Shown: positions 1-6,743 of the stretch, in pieces
Position numbering within the stretch: the first letter of the stretch is position 1
How the letters are laid out: each line of letters begins with the position of its first letter
The notes under the pieces: generated by a model
What the model was told of the DNA's origin: nothing
Databases searched by the model: none
Seen by the model: only the letters and a program-made list of their open reading frames with translations
Program-made: the position numbers and the translations under genes
NCBI GenBank assembly: GCA_023301545.1
Contig: JALZUI010000134.1
Coordinates: forward strand, 1 to 7,051
Reading direction: 5' to 3'
Length of the DNA stretch: 7,051 nucleotides
From: Akkermansiaceae bacterium
Lineage (GTDB): Bacteria > Verrucomicrobiota > Verrucomicrobiia > Verrucomicrobiales > Akkermansiaceae

Positions 1-444
1 CAGCTTAAGGAGCGTGACGGTATCTGGTACCTTACCGCCTATGATTACAACAGGGAAGAGCTACGCACCTTTAGCACTAAGAGAATACTAAAGGTCTCGG
101 CGGCCTCAACCAATCACGAAGAGCCACCTCAACAAGTCATTAAACAGGCGCTAAAGAAAGGAAAATTCAGCATCTGGGATCCGGTAGATAAAACACCCGT
201 TGAGATTAAGATTCGCCTCAAGGACTACGCTGCCTGGATTATTCAGGAGGAAGTCCTGCACGAATCTCAAGTACTCGAAATTATTTCTCAAGACGAAGTG
301 ATCCTCACTCTTACCATGAGCGACCTAGTAGGGATCCGTATATGGCTACGTAAATACGCGCCCTTTGCTGAGATCCTGAGCCCTGCATCACTCAGAAACA
401 TACACGCCGCAGAGTTAAGAGAAGCTCTGGAGCTCAACAGCTAA
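1..444 (+). CDS. WYL-domain transcriptional regulator, C-terminal part (5' truncated)
   Basis: The open frame enters from the left edge and ends at TAA 442-444, leaving 147 residues. Visible residues 1-30 hold the core of a WYL domain: literal W9-Y10-L11, then YDYNREELRTF with R22, T23, F24, and the K27-R28-I29 strand typical of the ligand-binding face. Residues of roughly 60-147 look like the WCX extension that follows WYL domains (strand, helix with EEVLHESQ, strand, and a closing WLRKYAPFAEILSPASLR segment). The N-terminal winged-helix DNA-binding domain expected in such proteins (usual length about 300-340 aa) lies outside the window. WYL proteins sense ligands, nucleotides or nucleic acid, and many control phage-defence genes (BrxR and CapW are known examples). 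The next gene starts 29 nt downstream with no room for a clear promoter, so co-transcription with the DUF262 nuclease is likely. That this protein regulates it is inference. Confidence 0.85.
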   Translation, partial: QLKERDGIWYLTAYDYNREELRTFSTKRILKVSAASTNHEEPPQQVIKQALKKGKFSIWDPVDKTPVEIKIRLKDYAAWIIQEEVLHESQVLEIISQDEVILTLTMSDLVGIRIWLRKYAPFAEILSPASLRNIHAAELREALELNS

Positions 445-473
445 TCCCCTCACCCTCTACTACACTACTTCTT

Positions 474-2318
474 ATGTCTAATACATTTGCTTCCCATTTC
501 CTGCCTAGCGACAAGGCTTCAGAAATCATTGTCCCTGACTACCAACGCTCTTACTCGTGGAAGAAAGAACAAATCGACCTCTTCATCCAAGACCTTATTG
601 AATATGAAAAAACGGGTAATTACTACTTCGGGCACTTTATCTGTGAACTGCATGACGGGCGATATGAATTGGTTGATGGACAGCAACGCGTCACAACATT
701 CATCCTCTTCCTCATCGTATGCCGTCAGTTCAAAAGCGAGTTATCCCTGAAGCCGAATTGGTATGACTTGATCAATAACTTCAAAACAGTTGGGTATGAC
801 CAAGAACTGTTGGGACGTATTATTAGTAACCTCCCTGCGTTTCTAGAACAAGCCAAGTCATTACCGAAGAGCGATAAGATCACACCTGAGGAACTCTTAG
901 AAAGCTTAGGTGAAGAAGAGCCTCTCACTGATTCGCAATTTCTTTTATTACGTGCGCTACTGCATTTTCACGAAGCTTTTGAATCTCTAGCACTACTAAA
1001 TAAGGGACAGGTTGAGGATTACATAAAAGTGATCGGCGAGGCTTCATGCTCCCTCCACAAGACCGAAGACAAATCGGTAGCTGTTAACATCTTTGAGATG
1101 CACAACACTCGAGGAGTCGCCCTAACAACTATGGAAGTGGTTAAGGCTAAACTCATGCAGGCCGCGTATAAGCTCTCTACGTCCGTTGACAGTGCTGCTA
1201 AAAATGTGAAATGCATCCAGGAGAGTTTTGGTCAAATCTACAAACTGGAATCCAAGCTTAAAAACAAATTCTTTGATGGCGAACTGACGTTAGATCAGCT
1301 CTTCGCCAATCACCTCCGAATTATTGATGATGGCAAAAAGACGACCGAAGAGCAGTTTAAATCCCCAAGTAATACCGGAAGCAAGGATGTCTTGTCCTAT
1401 CTGGATGAGCAGTTGGCCAAGCGAAAAGATGAGGAGGGTATCGAATACGTAAAAAACTTATCGGCCGCATTTAAAGATTCCATGCAGTTCATGGCAGAAA
1501 CAGTGCATGAATGGGATCGGAAAGAGAGACTAGTTGGGGACTGTGTTATTCTACGCAGAGACAGAAGTGTCCGCTTCTTACTGCTTTGTAATAAGGTCTT
1601 TAAGGGAGATTTTTCTAGTCTTCCTGAGGGGGTATTGGGGCTGTGGGAAAAGTTGTTATTTACTTATAACTTCCATGATGGTTTTTACCGTGTGTCTCAC
1701 AACAAGCGAAGTAATTTCGAAAAGCTCTTTGCTGAATTCTCGGAAGATCCAAAACAGCTGCAACAGCTACTAGAGAAGTACCTCCACGAAAGCTTTAACC
1801 CGAGTCGAGCTAACAATCTCCCTGAAAAAGTCAGGAATTACCTAGAGGATAAAGCCAATAGAGATCGATTGTTAAATAGCGCTTATAACTGGTGGCCGGA
1901 AAAGACCCGATACATGCTCTATAAATTCGAAGCTGACAAACTATCAGAAAAGCCTCTGCAACAACTCCGAGCGATCATGCATGACAAGACTTCAATAGAG
2001 CACATTCTTCCGCGCGAATGGAGCGAGCATATTGAGAGCGCCTCAGAGCGTGAAAGCATGGTAGAACCTATCAATAAATGCATTAATGGCATAGGGAACC
2101 TCTTAATCATCTCGTCTAGCAAGAACTCGGCGCTAGGCAATAAGCACCCTGAAGTTAAGAAATATGATGATTTATGCGCCGCAGGAACATACTCTGAACA
2201 TAGCTCCCAAAAGTGGAATGACCCAAAAGAATGGGAGAATATCATTCGAGTTAGAGGGGAACGCATTATTGAATACATGCTAAACAAGCTGGTAGGCGCT
2301 CCTTCTTCTGAGAAATGA
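474..2318 (+). CDS. DUF262/DUF1524 protein, GmrSD-like putative type IV restriction or defence nuclease
   Basis: 614 aa, the usual size for fused DUF262-DUF1524 proteins. The N-terminal DUF262 (ParB/Srx-like NTPase fold) shows VPDYQRSYSW at 20-29, the signature VDGQQRVTT at 67-75, and the later FEMHNTRG at 207-214 that closes this domain. A long helical middle (about 230-500) follows, typically poorly conserved. The C-terminal DUF1524 (HNH-like nuclease) shows SIEHILPREW at 507-516 with H510, then GIGNLLII at 539-546 and N551 in KNSALGNK, with the usual lysines just after (K558, K562, K563). All motifs needed for both activities appear intact. Known relatives use NTP hydrolysis to cut modified phage DNA (GmrSD, BrxU) or act with phosphorothioate systems (SspE). 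No SspABCD or BREX genes are visible here, so a stand-alone type IV role is the simplest reading. The substrate is unknown. The ATG at 474 keeps the complete N-terminal motif. It has no Shine-Dalgarno, and its 29-nt leader contains no G. Confidence 0.9.
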   Translation: MSNTFASHFLPSDKASEIIVPDYQRSYSWKKEQIDLFIQDLIEYEKTGNYYFGHFICELHDGRYELVDGQQRVTTFILFLIVCRQFKSELSLKPNWYDLINNFKTVGYDQELLGRIISNLPAFLEQAKSLPKSDKITPEELLESLGEEEPLTDSQFLLLRALLHFHEAFESLALLNKGQVEDYIKVIGEASCSLHKTEDKSVAVNIFEMHNTRGVALTTMEVVKAKLMQAAYKLSTSVDSAAKNVKCIQESFGQIYKLESKLKNKFFDGELTLDQLFANHLRIIDDGKKTTEEQFKSPSNTGSKDVLSYLDEQLAKRKDEEGIEYVKNLSAAFKDSMQFMAETVHEWDRKERLVGDCVILRRDRSVRFLLLCNKVFKGDFSSLPEGVLGLWEKLLFTYNFHDGFYRVSHNKRSNFEKLFAEFSEDPKQLQQLLEKYLHESFNPSRANNLPEKVRNYLEDKANRDRLLNSAYNWWPEKTRYMLYKFEADKLSEKPLQQLRAIMHDKTSIEHILPREWSEHIESASERESMVEPINKCINGIGNLLIISSSKNSALGNKHPEVKKYDDLCAAGTYSEHSSQKWNDPKEWENIIRVRGERIIEYMLNKLVGAPSSEK

Positions 2319-2479
2319 ACCCTCCAAACTGCTAATTATATGAAGTTTTTAGTTTCGTAGAGCCATGCGGTTAGGACTACGTAAGCGGTTACTAGCCTAT
2401 TGTCGACTAGACACCTGCGTACGCGGAGAAATGTAAGTTTTTCCTTACCCCTACCCACTACAAAGCCTAAGTTGCATTC
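2319..2479. other. Non-coding spacer between nuclease and HEPN-like gene
   Basis: 161 nt with no convincing gene. Small symmetric elements are visible: AAACT (2326-2330) and AGTTT (2344-2348) can form a weak hairpin followed by T residues just after the nuclease stop; CGTAG (2356-2360) pairs with CTACG (2377-2381); the heptamer GCGGTTA occurs at 2367-2373 and 2385-2391; GCGTACGC (2417-2424) is self-complementary. None is strong enough to name as a terminator or operator. The last 42 nt before the next start are rich in C, T and A. I could not find a credible -35/-10 pair. Confidence 0.3.
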
Positions 2480-3109
2480 ATGTCAGATTATCAATACCCG
2501 CATTTAGAGCAAACTCTTCCAGGTTTCCATGATGCCCGTGGCTTAATTAAAGAAAAGGGTGGCGCCATGTCAGCGGTTAACATGCGCGGGGATAAGTTCG
2601 ACTTCTACCGCTTTACCAACCGCCTGCGCCTAGCAATCAACTTTAAGGAAGTTGTTATTGAGGAATATGACCAGCCGACAGTTGATGGATACGGAGCCCT
2701 CACGAAGCTCTTTCTTACTTGGTCCACGTTTGAGATGTATTGCGAGTTATGTGGCAAGAAATACCATGAAATGTTCCATAATTACCCAAAGCGTCATACC
2801 CATGAACTAGCTAATGCATATTGGGACTATGACAGCCAAGGCGTCTTGATAGACTTTCTGATCGATCAAACTGAGATTCATGGGCAGAACTATTACTTAA
2901 AACAATTCGATGAAGGTAATAACCTGCGTGTGATCACAGTAGCGGCATGCATGCGCCATATTTACGCGCATGGTCATTTAACAGCAAACCCTCAGGGTTT
3001 AACCGCAGAAGAAACCTCTAAAATCTGTAATCTTTTCACAGACTTCATCCATACCTTTATTCGAGCTGATTTTCAACGGCGTGTCGCCGTAGCTAAGAAT
3101 AGTGAGTAA
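2480..3109 (+). CDS. Hypothetical protein with HEPN-like R-x4-H motif (putative RNase)
   Basis: 209 aa, family not recognised with certainty. The protein looks soluble and mostly helical, with no signal peptide or membrane segment. Residues 149-195 form a pattern typical of HEPN domains: a helix ending in ACMRHIYAHG, giving R159-x4-H164, followed by a loop and a second amphipathic helix (EETSKICNLFTDFIHTFIR). In HEPN ribonucleases this R-x4-6-H forms the metal-independent active site on the dimer interface. The usual N after R is replaced by H160. An earlier helical block at 72-100 (ALTKLFLTWSTFEMYCELCG) would supply the first half of the bundle. Many HEPN proteins are toxins or abortive-infection effectors, which fits the neighbouring nuclease and WYL regulator, but other HEPN proteins are inactive or act on nucleotides. 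ATG 2480 was taken as start; M30 (2567) is a possible internal alternative. No Shine-Dalgarno precedes 2480. Confidence 0.7.
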   Translation: MSDYQYPHLEQTLPGFHDARGLIKEKGGAMSAVNMRGDKFDFYRFTNRLRLAINFKEVVIEEYDQPTVDGYGALTKLFLTWSTFEMYCELCGKKYHEMFHNYPKRHTHELANAYWDYDSQGVLIDFLIDQTEIHGQNYYLKQFDEGNNLRVITVAACMRHIYAHGHLTANPQGLTAEETSKICNLFTDFIHTFIRADFQRRVAVAKNSE

Positions 3110-3193
3110 TTCACTCTCCTACGCTTAGAACCTATTTATCATGGGGTTCACTCTTCCTTTTGGGCGTTCGTGTTATGAACTAAAAAAGGTGTT

Positions 3194-3222
3194 TTTAATC
3201 TTTAAGAAGAGGTGATTATACT
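3194..3222 (+). promoter_or_regulatory. Probable sigma-70 type promoter for the ATPase pair
   Basis: A -10 hexamer TATACT (3217-3222) matches the consensus at five of six positions. At 17 nt spacing lies only a weak -35 (TTTAAT, 3194-3199). Transcription would begin near 3229, giving a leader of about 22 nt before the GTG at 3252. This is the first gap after the defence genes that has room for a promoter ahead of the ATPase unit. It was judged by eye only. Confidence 0.4.
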
Positions 3223-3251
3223 TTCTAGTACTCGAAAATCCCCGATTACCA

Positions 3252-4919
3252 GTGTATTCAAATCAAACATACCTCTCTACTCTGCTCATAGAAGCAGGTG
3301 AAATCGATGCTCAAGTTGTTGCCCAATTACGTGCCGATCAGCCAGGGCTTGATAATGAAGTCGACACCCTCATCAAACAAGGAGCGATAACTGAAGACCG
3401 TGTCGCGAAAGTCATTGCGACGAATTCAGGATCTCCTCGTGTTGATTTAAGTCGCTATGTCTTCCCTGAAGGTATCGAGACGCGTTGTCCTAGAGAGATT
3501 GCGGAGAAGTATGCGATTATTCCTCTGGGGGATGACGGGAATGAGCTTTCTGTCTGTATCGCGGATGCCCTGAACTTTGATACGACAGACAGTATTACCA
3601 GAATACTAGGTAGACAATTAGTGTTCTACGTGGCGACGCCTACTGAAATCAATGACGCTATGCTTTCACTCTACGGAACTACTTCTGGAGATGTAGACAC
3701 TGATGTCGTAACAGTAGTAGGTGCTGAAGGAGCAGAAAAAGCGTCAGAAGCTGATGCTCCTATCATTAAGCTTACAAACCAGATTTTATCAGATGCGGTA
3801 AAACAGGGCATTTCAGATATCCATATTGAACCGATGGAGAAATCACTTCGCGTCCGATACCGATTAGACGGCAAGCTCTTTGAGGCCGCGAACCACCCTA
3901 AACGACTGCTTCCTGCAGTGATCGCACGATACAAGGTAATGAGTCGCTCGATGAAAATTTCTGAGAAACGTATTCCTCAGGATGGCCGAATCCAACTGAG
4001 AATTGGCGAAAAGGAAGTCGACCTTCGTGTCTCTAGTGTTCCTAGTAATCACGGGGAGAGTATCGTCATGCGTATTCTAAATAAGTCCTCTGTCAGCTTA
4101 GGCCTAGATCAAGCAGGGTTCCTAAGTGATGACCTCGATCTTTTCCGTGAATTAGTAACACTTCCAGACGGAATTATTCTAGTTACAGGTCCGACAGGGT
4201 CAGGTAAGACCACTACGCTCTACTCCTGTCTGAATGAGATCAACAAGCCGGACCGAAAAATCATCACCGTGGAAGACCCGGTGGAATATGAACTCTCAGG
4301 GATTAACCAAGTTATGGTTCGTTCGGATATCGGGATGACCTTTGCTGCCGCCCTGCGGGCAATGCTTCGTCAAGCTCCAAACATCATCATGGTAGGTGAG
4401 ATTCGGGATGCTGAAACAGCTAATATTTCAATCAACGCCGCCCTTACTGGTCACCTGGTATTCTCTACCCTGCACACCAATGACGCCACTAGTTCAGTAG
4501 CACGTCTAGCTGATATGGGTGTTAAGAAATTCCTTATTGCTTCCGCTGTTCGAGCGATTGTAGCACAGCGTTTAGTACGTCGACTCTGTAACAACTGTAA
4601 GGCTCCTGTACAACTCACGGAAGTCCAACTCAAATCTATGGGTATCAGCCCAGATAAGGCATCAGGATTAGAAACATTCGGTCCTGTAGGTTGTGGCTCA
4701 TGTCGCCAATCAGGCTATAAAGGCCGACTAGGGATATTCGAAATTTTCCTACTCGATGATGAAATTCGACACCTAATTAATAACGACCTAAGCGCCCCGC
4801 AGCTCCGTAAACGAGCTCGCGACTTAGGAATGAGAACACTACGTGAAGACGGAGTGCGCAAAGTTCTTGCAGGGATGACCTCTGCCGAAGAAATCCTCTC
4901 TAGCACACAAGAAGACTAA
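3252..4919 (+). CDS. gspE: GspE/PilB-family secretion or type IV pilus assembly ATPase, first paralogue
   Basis: 555 aa, full length for the type II secretion / type IV pilus extension ATPases, which form cytoplasmic hexamers that power pilin or pseudopilin assembly. The N-terminal T2SSE_N/MshEN-like region (about 5-141) is followed by an acidic linker (142-169) and the ATPase core. The core shows SDIHIEP at 188-194, IPQDGRI at 241-247, Walker A GPTGSGKT at 313-320, the Asp box with EDPVEYE at 341-347, Walker B with MVGEIRD at 380-386 and the His box TGHLVFSTLHTND at 399-411. A tetracysteine zinc site (C446, C449, C481, C484) marks it as an assembly ATPase rather than PilT. Just before Walker B it reads RQAPN (373-377) where most of the family has RQDPD; from memory this variant is common in Verrucomicrobiota. 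The start is GTG at 3252: the frame is closed by TGA at 3213, and no ATG, GTG or TTG lies between. GspE versus PilB cannot be decided here, because no pilin, PilC/GspF or PilT gene is in the window. Confidence 0.93.
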   Translation: MYSNQTYLSTLLIEAGEIDAQVVAQLRADQPGLDNEVDTLIKQGAITEDRVAKVIATNSGSPRVDLSRYVFPEGIETRCPREIAEKYAIIPLGDDGNELSVCIADALNFDTTDSITRILGRQLVFYVATPTEINDAMLSLYGTTSGDVDTDVVTVVGAEGAEKASEADAPIIKLTNQILSDAVKQGISDIHIEPMEKSLRVRYRLDGKLFEAANHPKRLLPAVIARYKVMSRSMKISEKRIPQDGRIQLRIGEKEVDLRVSSVPSNHGESIVMRILNKSSVSLGLDQAGFLSDDLDLFRELVTLPDGIILVTGPTGSGKTTTLYSCLNEINKPDRKIITVEDPVEYELSGINQVMVRSDIGMTFAAALRAMLRQAPNIIMVGEIRDAETANISINAALTGHLVFSTLHTNDATSSVARLADMGVKKFLIASAVRAIVAQRLVRRLCNNCKAPVQLTEVQLKSMGISPDKASGLETFGPVGCGSCRQSGYKGRLGIFEIFLLDDEIRHLINNDLSAPQLRKRARDLGMRTLREDGVRKVLAGMTSAEEILSSTQED

Positions 4920-4957
4920 GCCCCAACTATCCTTCAAAAAACTAACTACCAACTCTA

Positions 4958-6616
4958 ATGGACAATTCACAAATTATTGAGCTTTTGAAAGGGCGTGGAA
5001 TCGTTGATGATGCTCTAGGTCAGGAAATCTTGACTTCAATTGACGTCACTGGGAAACCGCTTTCTGAGACCTTAGTCGACTTCGAGGTTACGACCTCAAT
5101 GGAAGACCTGTGGCAGATTATTGCCTCTGATCTAGGCCTACAAACAATCGACATGACCCAACACATGCCGTTAGTTGAGGTTATCCAGCAGATCCCAGCA
5201 GGTCTGGCACGACTGCATGGAGCATTTCCTGTTAAGTCTGAAGGTAATGTCCTTACAGTAGTACTAGAAGACCCTCTGAACGCTCAAGCGATTGAAGACC
5301 TGAAATTCAGTCTAGGGCGAGATATCCGACTGATGGTGGCCCCTGCTCGATACGTTCGTAATAGAATTGATGAATACTATGGTAATGACAGTTCGGTTTT
5401 TAATGAAGTGCTCCAACTACTTGATTCTCCTCTCGATGGTGACCTTGAAGGCGATGCGAATTCAGCTCCGGTAATTAAATACGTAGACCTCGTCCTCGAC
5501 CAGGCCGTTATGGAAAAAGCCTCGGATATTCACTTCGAGCCTTTTGATAGTGACTTTAAAATTCGATACCGAGTGGACGGAGCCCTCGTCGAAATGGCCC
5601 CTCCTCCGCCATCCTTAGCGAATGCGATTATCTCTAGAATTAAGGTAATGTCTGACATGAATATCGCTGAACGACGTGTACCACAAGATGGCCGAATCGT
5701 GAAAAACGTAGGAGAAAAACAGGTCGATATGCGTGTCTCCTCCCTACCTACCCAATATGGTGAAAGTGTCGTTTGTCGTGTTCTTGACCGCTCCAGTGTT
5801 AGTCTTGACTTGGTTGATCTAGGACTGCCTCAAGATGTGGATAACTACATTAAAAAAACCATGATTAAACCCAATGGAATTTTTCTTGTAACGGGACCTA
5901 CTGGTGCAGGTAAGACTACTACGCTCTACGCAGCCTTACGTAATATCAACACCATCGATACTAAGATCCTTACTGCTGAGGACCCTGTGGAATACGACAT
6001 CGACGGGATCATTCAAGTCCCCACAAATGAGGCGATCGAACTCGATTTTGCCCGTATTCTGCGTGCCTTCCTCCGTCAAGATCCCGATAAAATTCTGGTC
6101 GGGGAGATTCGTGACATCGAAACCGCACAGATTGCTATTCAGGCCTCACTGACTGGACACTTAGTTCTCTCCACCCTTCACACCAATGATTCGGCTGGTT
6201 CTGTCACTCGTTTGATTGATATGGGGGTTGAGCCCTTCTTGGTAGCAGCTTCACTAGAAGGTGTACTTGCCCAACGTCTTGTCCGTAAGATCTGTAACAA
6301 CTGTAAAGCACAATACGATCCGAGCCAAATGGTTCTTGAGCAACTTGGGGTTTCGCCTCACGAGCTCGGGGATAAGAAATTTCACACCGGTGAAGGTTGT
6401 GACCAATGTGGGCAAGATGGTTACCGTGGCCGACAGGGTCTCTTCGAACTTCTTGATATCAAAGACCCCATCAAAGACCTCATTATTGAGCGCTCCCCGT
6501 CAGTTGTCATGAACCAAAAAGCCATCGAACTAGGAATGACTACCCTCCGTGAAGATGGCTTACGTAACATCTATTCAGGTGTTACCACGATCGAGGAAGT
6601 ACTGAAGTACACCTAG
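4958..6616 (+). CDS. gspE: GspE/PilB-family secretion or type IV pilus assembly ATPase, second paralogue
   Basis: 552 aa, with all motifs intact. The N-terminal region (about 1-142) differs strongly from that of the first copy and contains the PAGLARLHGAFPV and EDPLNAQAIEDL stretches typical of T2SSE_N. The core carries SDIHFEP at 189-195, VPQDGRI at 241-247, Walker A GPTGAGKT at 313-320, EDPVEYD at 341-347, the canonical RQDPD at 373-377, Walker B with LVGEIRD at 380-386, the His box TGHLVLSTLHTND at 399-411, and C446, C449, C481, C484 for zinc. It starts 38 nt after the upstream ATPase and is followed by a strong terminator, so the two form one transcription unit. Residues 301-350 match the first copy at 31 of 50 positions by direct count. 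Two ATPases may form mixed hexamers or serve separate machines; the sequence does not decide. ATG 4958 has no Shine-Dalgarno and follows a 37-nt stretch without any G. The symbol is a family label; pilB is equally possible. Confidence 0.93.
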   Translation: MDNSQIIELLKGRGIVDDALGQEILTSIDVTGKPLSETLVDFEVTTSMEDLWQIIASDLGLQTIDMTQHMPLVEVIQQIPAGLARLHGAFPVKSEGNVLTVVLEDPLNAQAIEDLKFSLGRDIRLMVAPARYVRNRIDEYYGNDSSVFNEVLQLLDSPLDGDLEGDANSAPVIKYVDLVLDQAVMEKASDIHFEPFDSDFKIRYRVDGALVEMAPPPPSLANAIISRIKVMSDMNIAERRVPQDGRIVKNVGEKQVDMRVSSLPTQYGESVVCRVLDRSSVSLDLVDLGLPQDVDNYIKKTMIKPNGIFLVTGPTGAGKTTTLYAALRNINTIDTKILTAEDPVEYDIDGIIQVPTNEAIELDFARILRAFLRQDPDKILVGEIRDIETAQIAIQASLTGHLVLSTLHTNDSAGSVTRLIDMGVEPFLVAASLEGVLAQRLVRKICNNCKAQYDPSQMVLEQLGVSPHELGDKKFHTGEGCDQCGQDGYRGRQGLFELLDIKDPIKDLIIERSPSVVMNQKAIELGMTTLREDGLRNIYSGVTTIEEVLKYT

Positions 6617-6636
6617 AGGCTTCTGAGTTTTAAAAT

Positions 6637-6677
6637 AGGTTCGCTCTAAAGATTTTTTTCTGAGCGAACCTTTTTCT
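6637..6677 (+). terminator. Intrinsic (Rho-independent) terminator
   Basis: A perfect 10-bp stem, AGGTTCGCTC (6637-6646) with GAGCGAACCT (6662-6671), encloses a 15-nt loop that is itself T-rich, and is followed at once by TTTTCT (6672-6677). It lies 20 nt after the second ATPase stop and should end the two-gene unit, insulating it from uppP. Confidence 0.85.
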
Positions 6678-6688
6678 GCTAAGGCCGT

Positions 6689-6716
6689 AGAAAAGTCGCT
6701 AAATTACTTTTCTTTT
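6689..6716 (+). promoter_or_regulatory. Second inverted repeat upstream of uppP
   Basis: A perfect 8-bp inverted repeat, AGAAAAGT (6689-6696) and ACTTTTCT (6706-6713), has a 9-nt loop and is followed by TTT. It begins 12 nt after the main terminator's T-tract. The stem is AT-rich with only two G-C pairs, so as RNA it would be weak. It may be a back-up terminator, or a DNA operator for uppP, whose start is 30 nt further on. No clear -35/-10 pair for uppP was found around it. Confidence 0.35.
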
Positions 6717-6743
6717 AATCATTCTTAGTTATCAAATATTCAT

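Noticed and set aside
1919..2287. A 122-codon reverse-strand frame inside the DUF1524 region.
   Set aside because: The plus-strand protein carries conserved DUF1524 motifs over the same bases; the reverse translation shows no recognisable domain, so it is a shadow.
474..2318. SspE assignment for the DUF262/DUF1524 protein.
   Set aside because: No SspABCD phosphorothioation genes are in the window, and the domain layout alone does not separate SspE from GmrSD or BrxU.
2401..2479. Possible tRNA or small RNA in the spacer, suggested by several short complementary segments.
   Set aside because: There is no T-loop GTTCGA-type box, no acceptor stem pairing and no cloverleaf; only short stems are present.
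2567..3109. Internal ATG (M30) as the true start of the HEPN-like protein, since AAAGGGTGG lies just upstream.
   Set aside because: The purine stretch is a poor SD match, the other genes do not use SDs, and the upstream 29 codons read as ordinary protein; kept only as an alternative.
3130..3150. GAACC/GGTTC hairpin after the HEPN-like gene as a terminator.
   Set aside because: The stem is only 5 bp with a loop of about 11 nt, and no T-tract follows directly.
3141..3215. A 24-codon frame ATG...TGA between the HEPN-like gene and the ATPase, basic at its end.
   Set aside because: It has no ribosome-binding signal, resembles nothing I know, and overlaps the likely promoter; open frames of this size are expected by chance.
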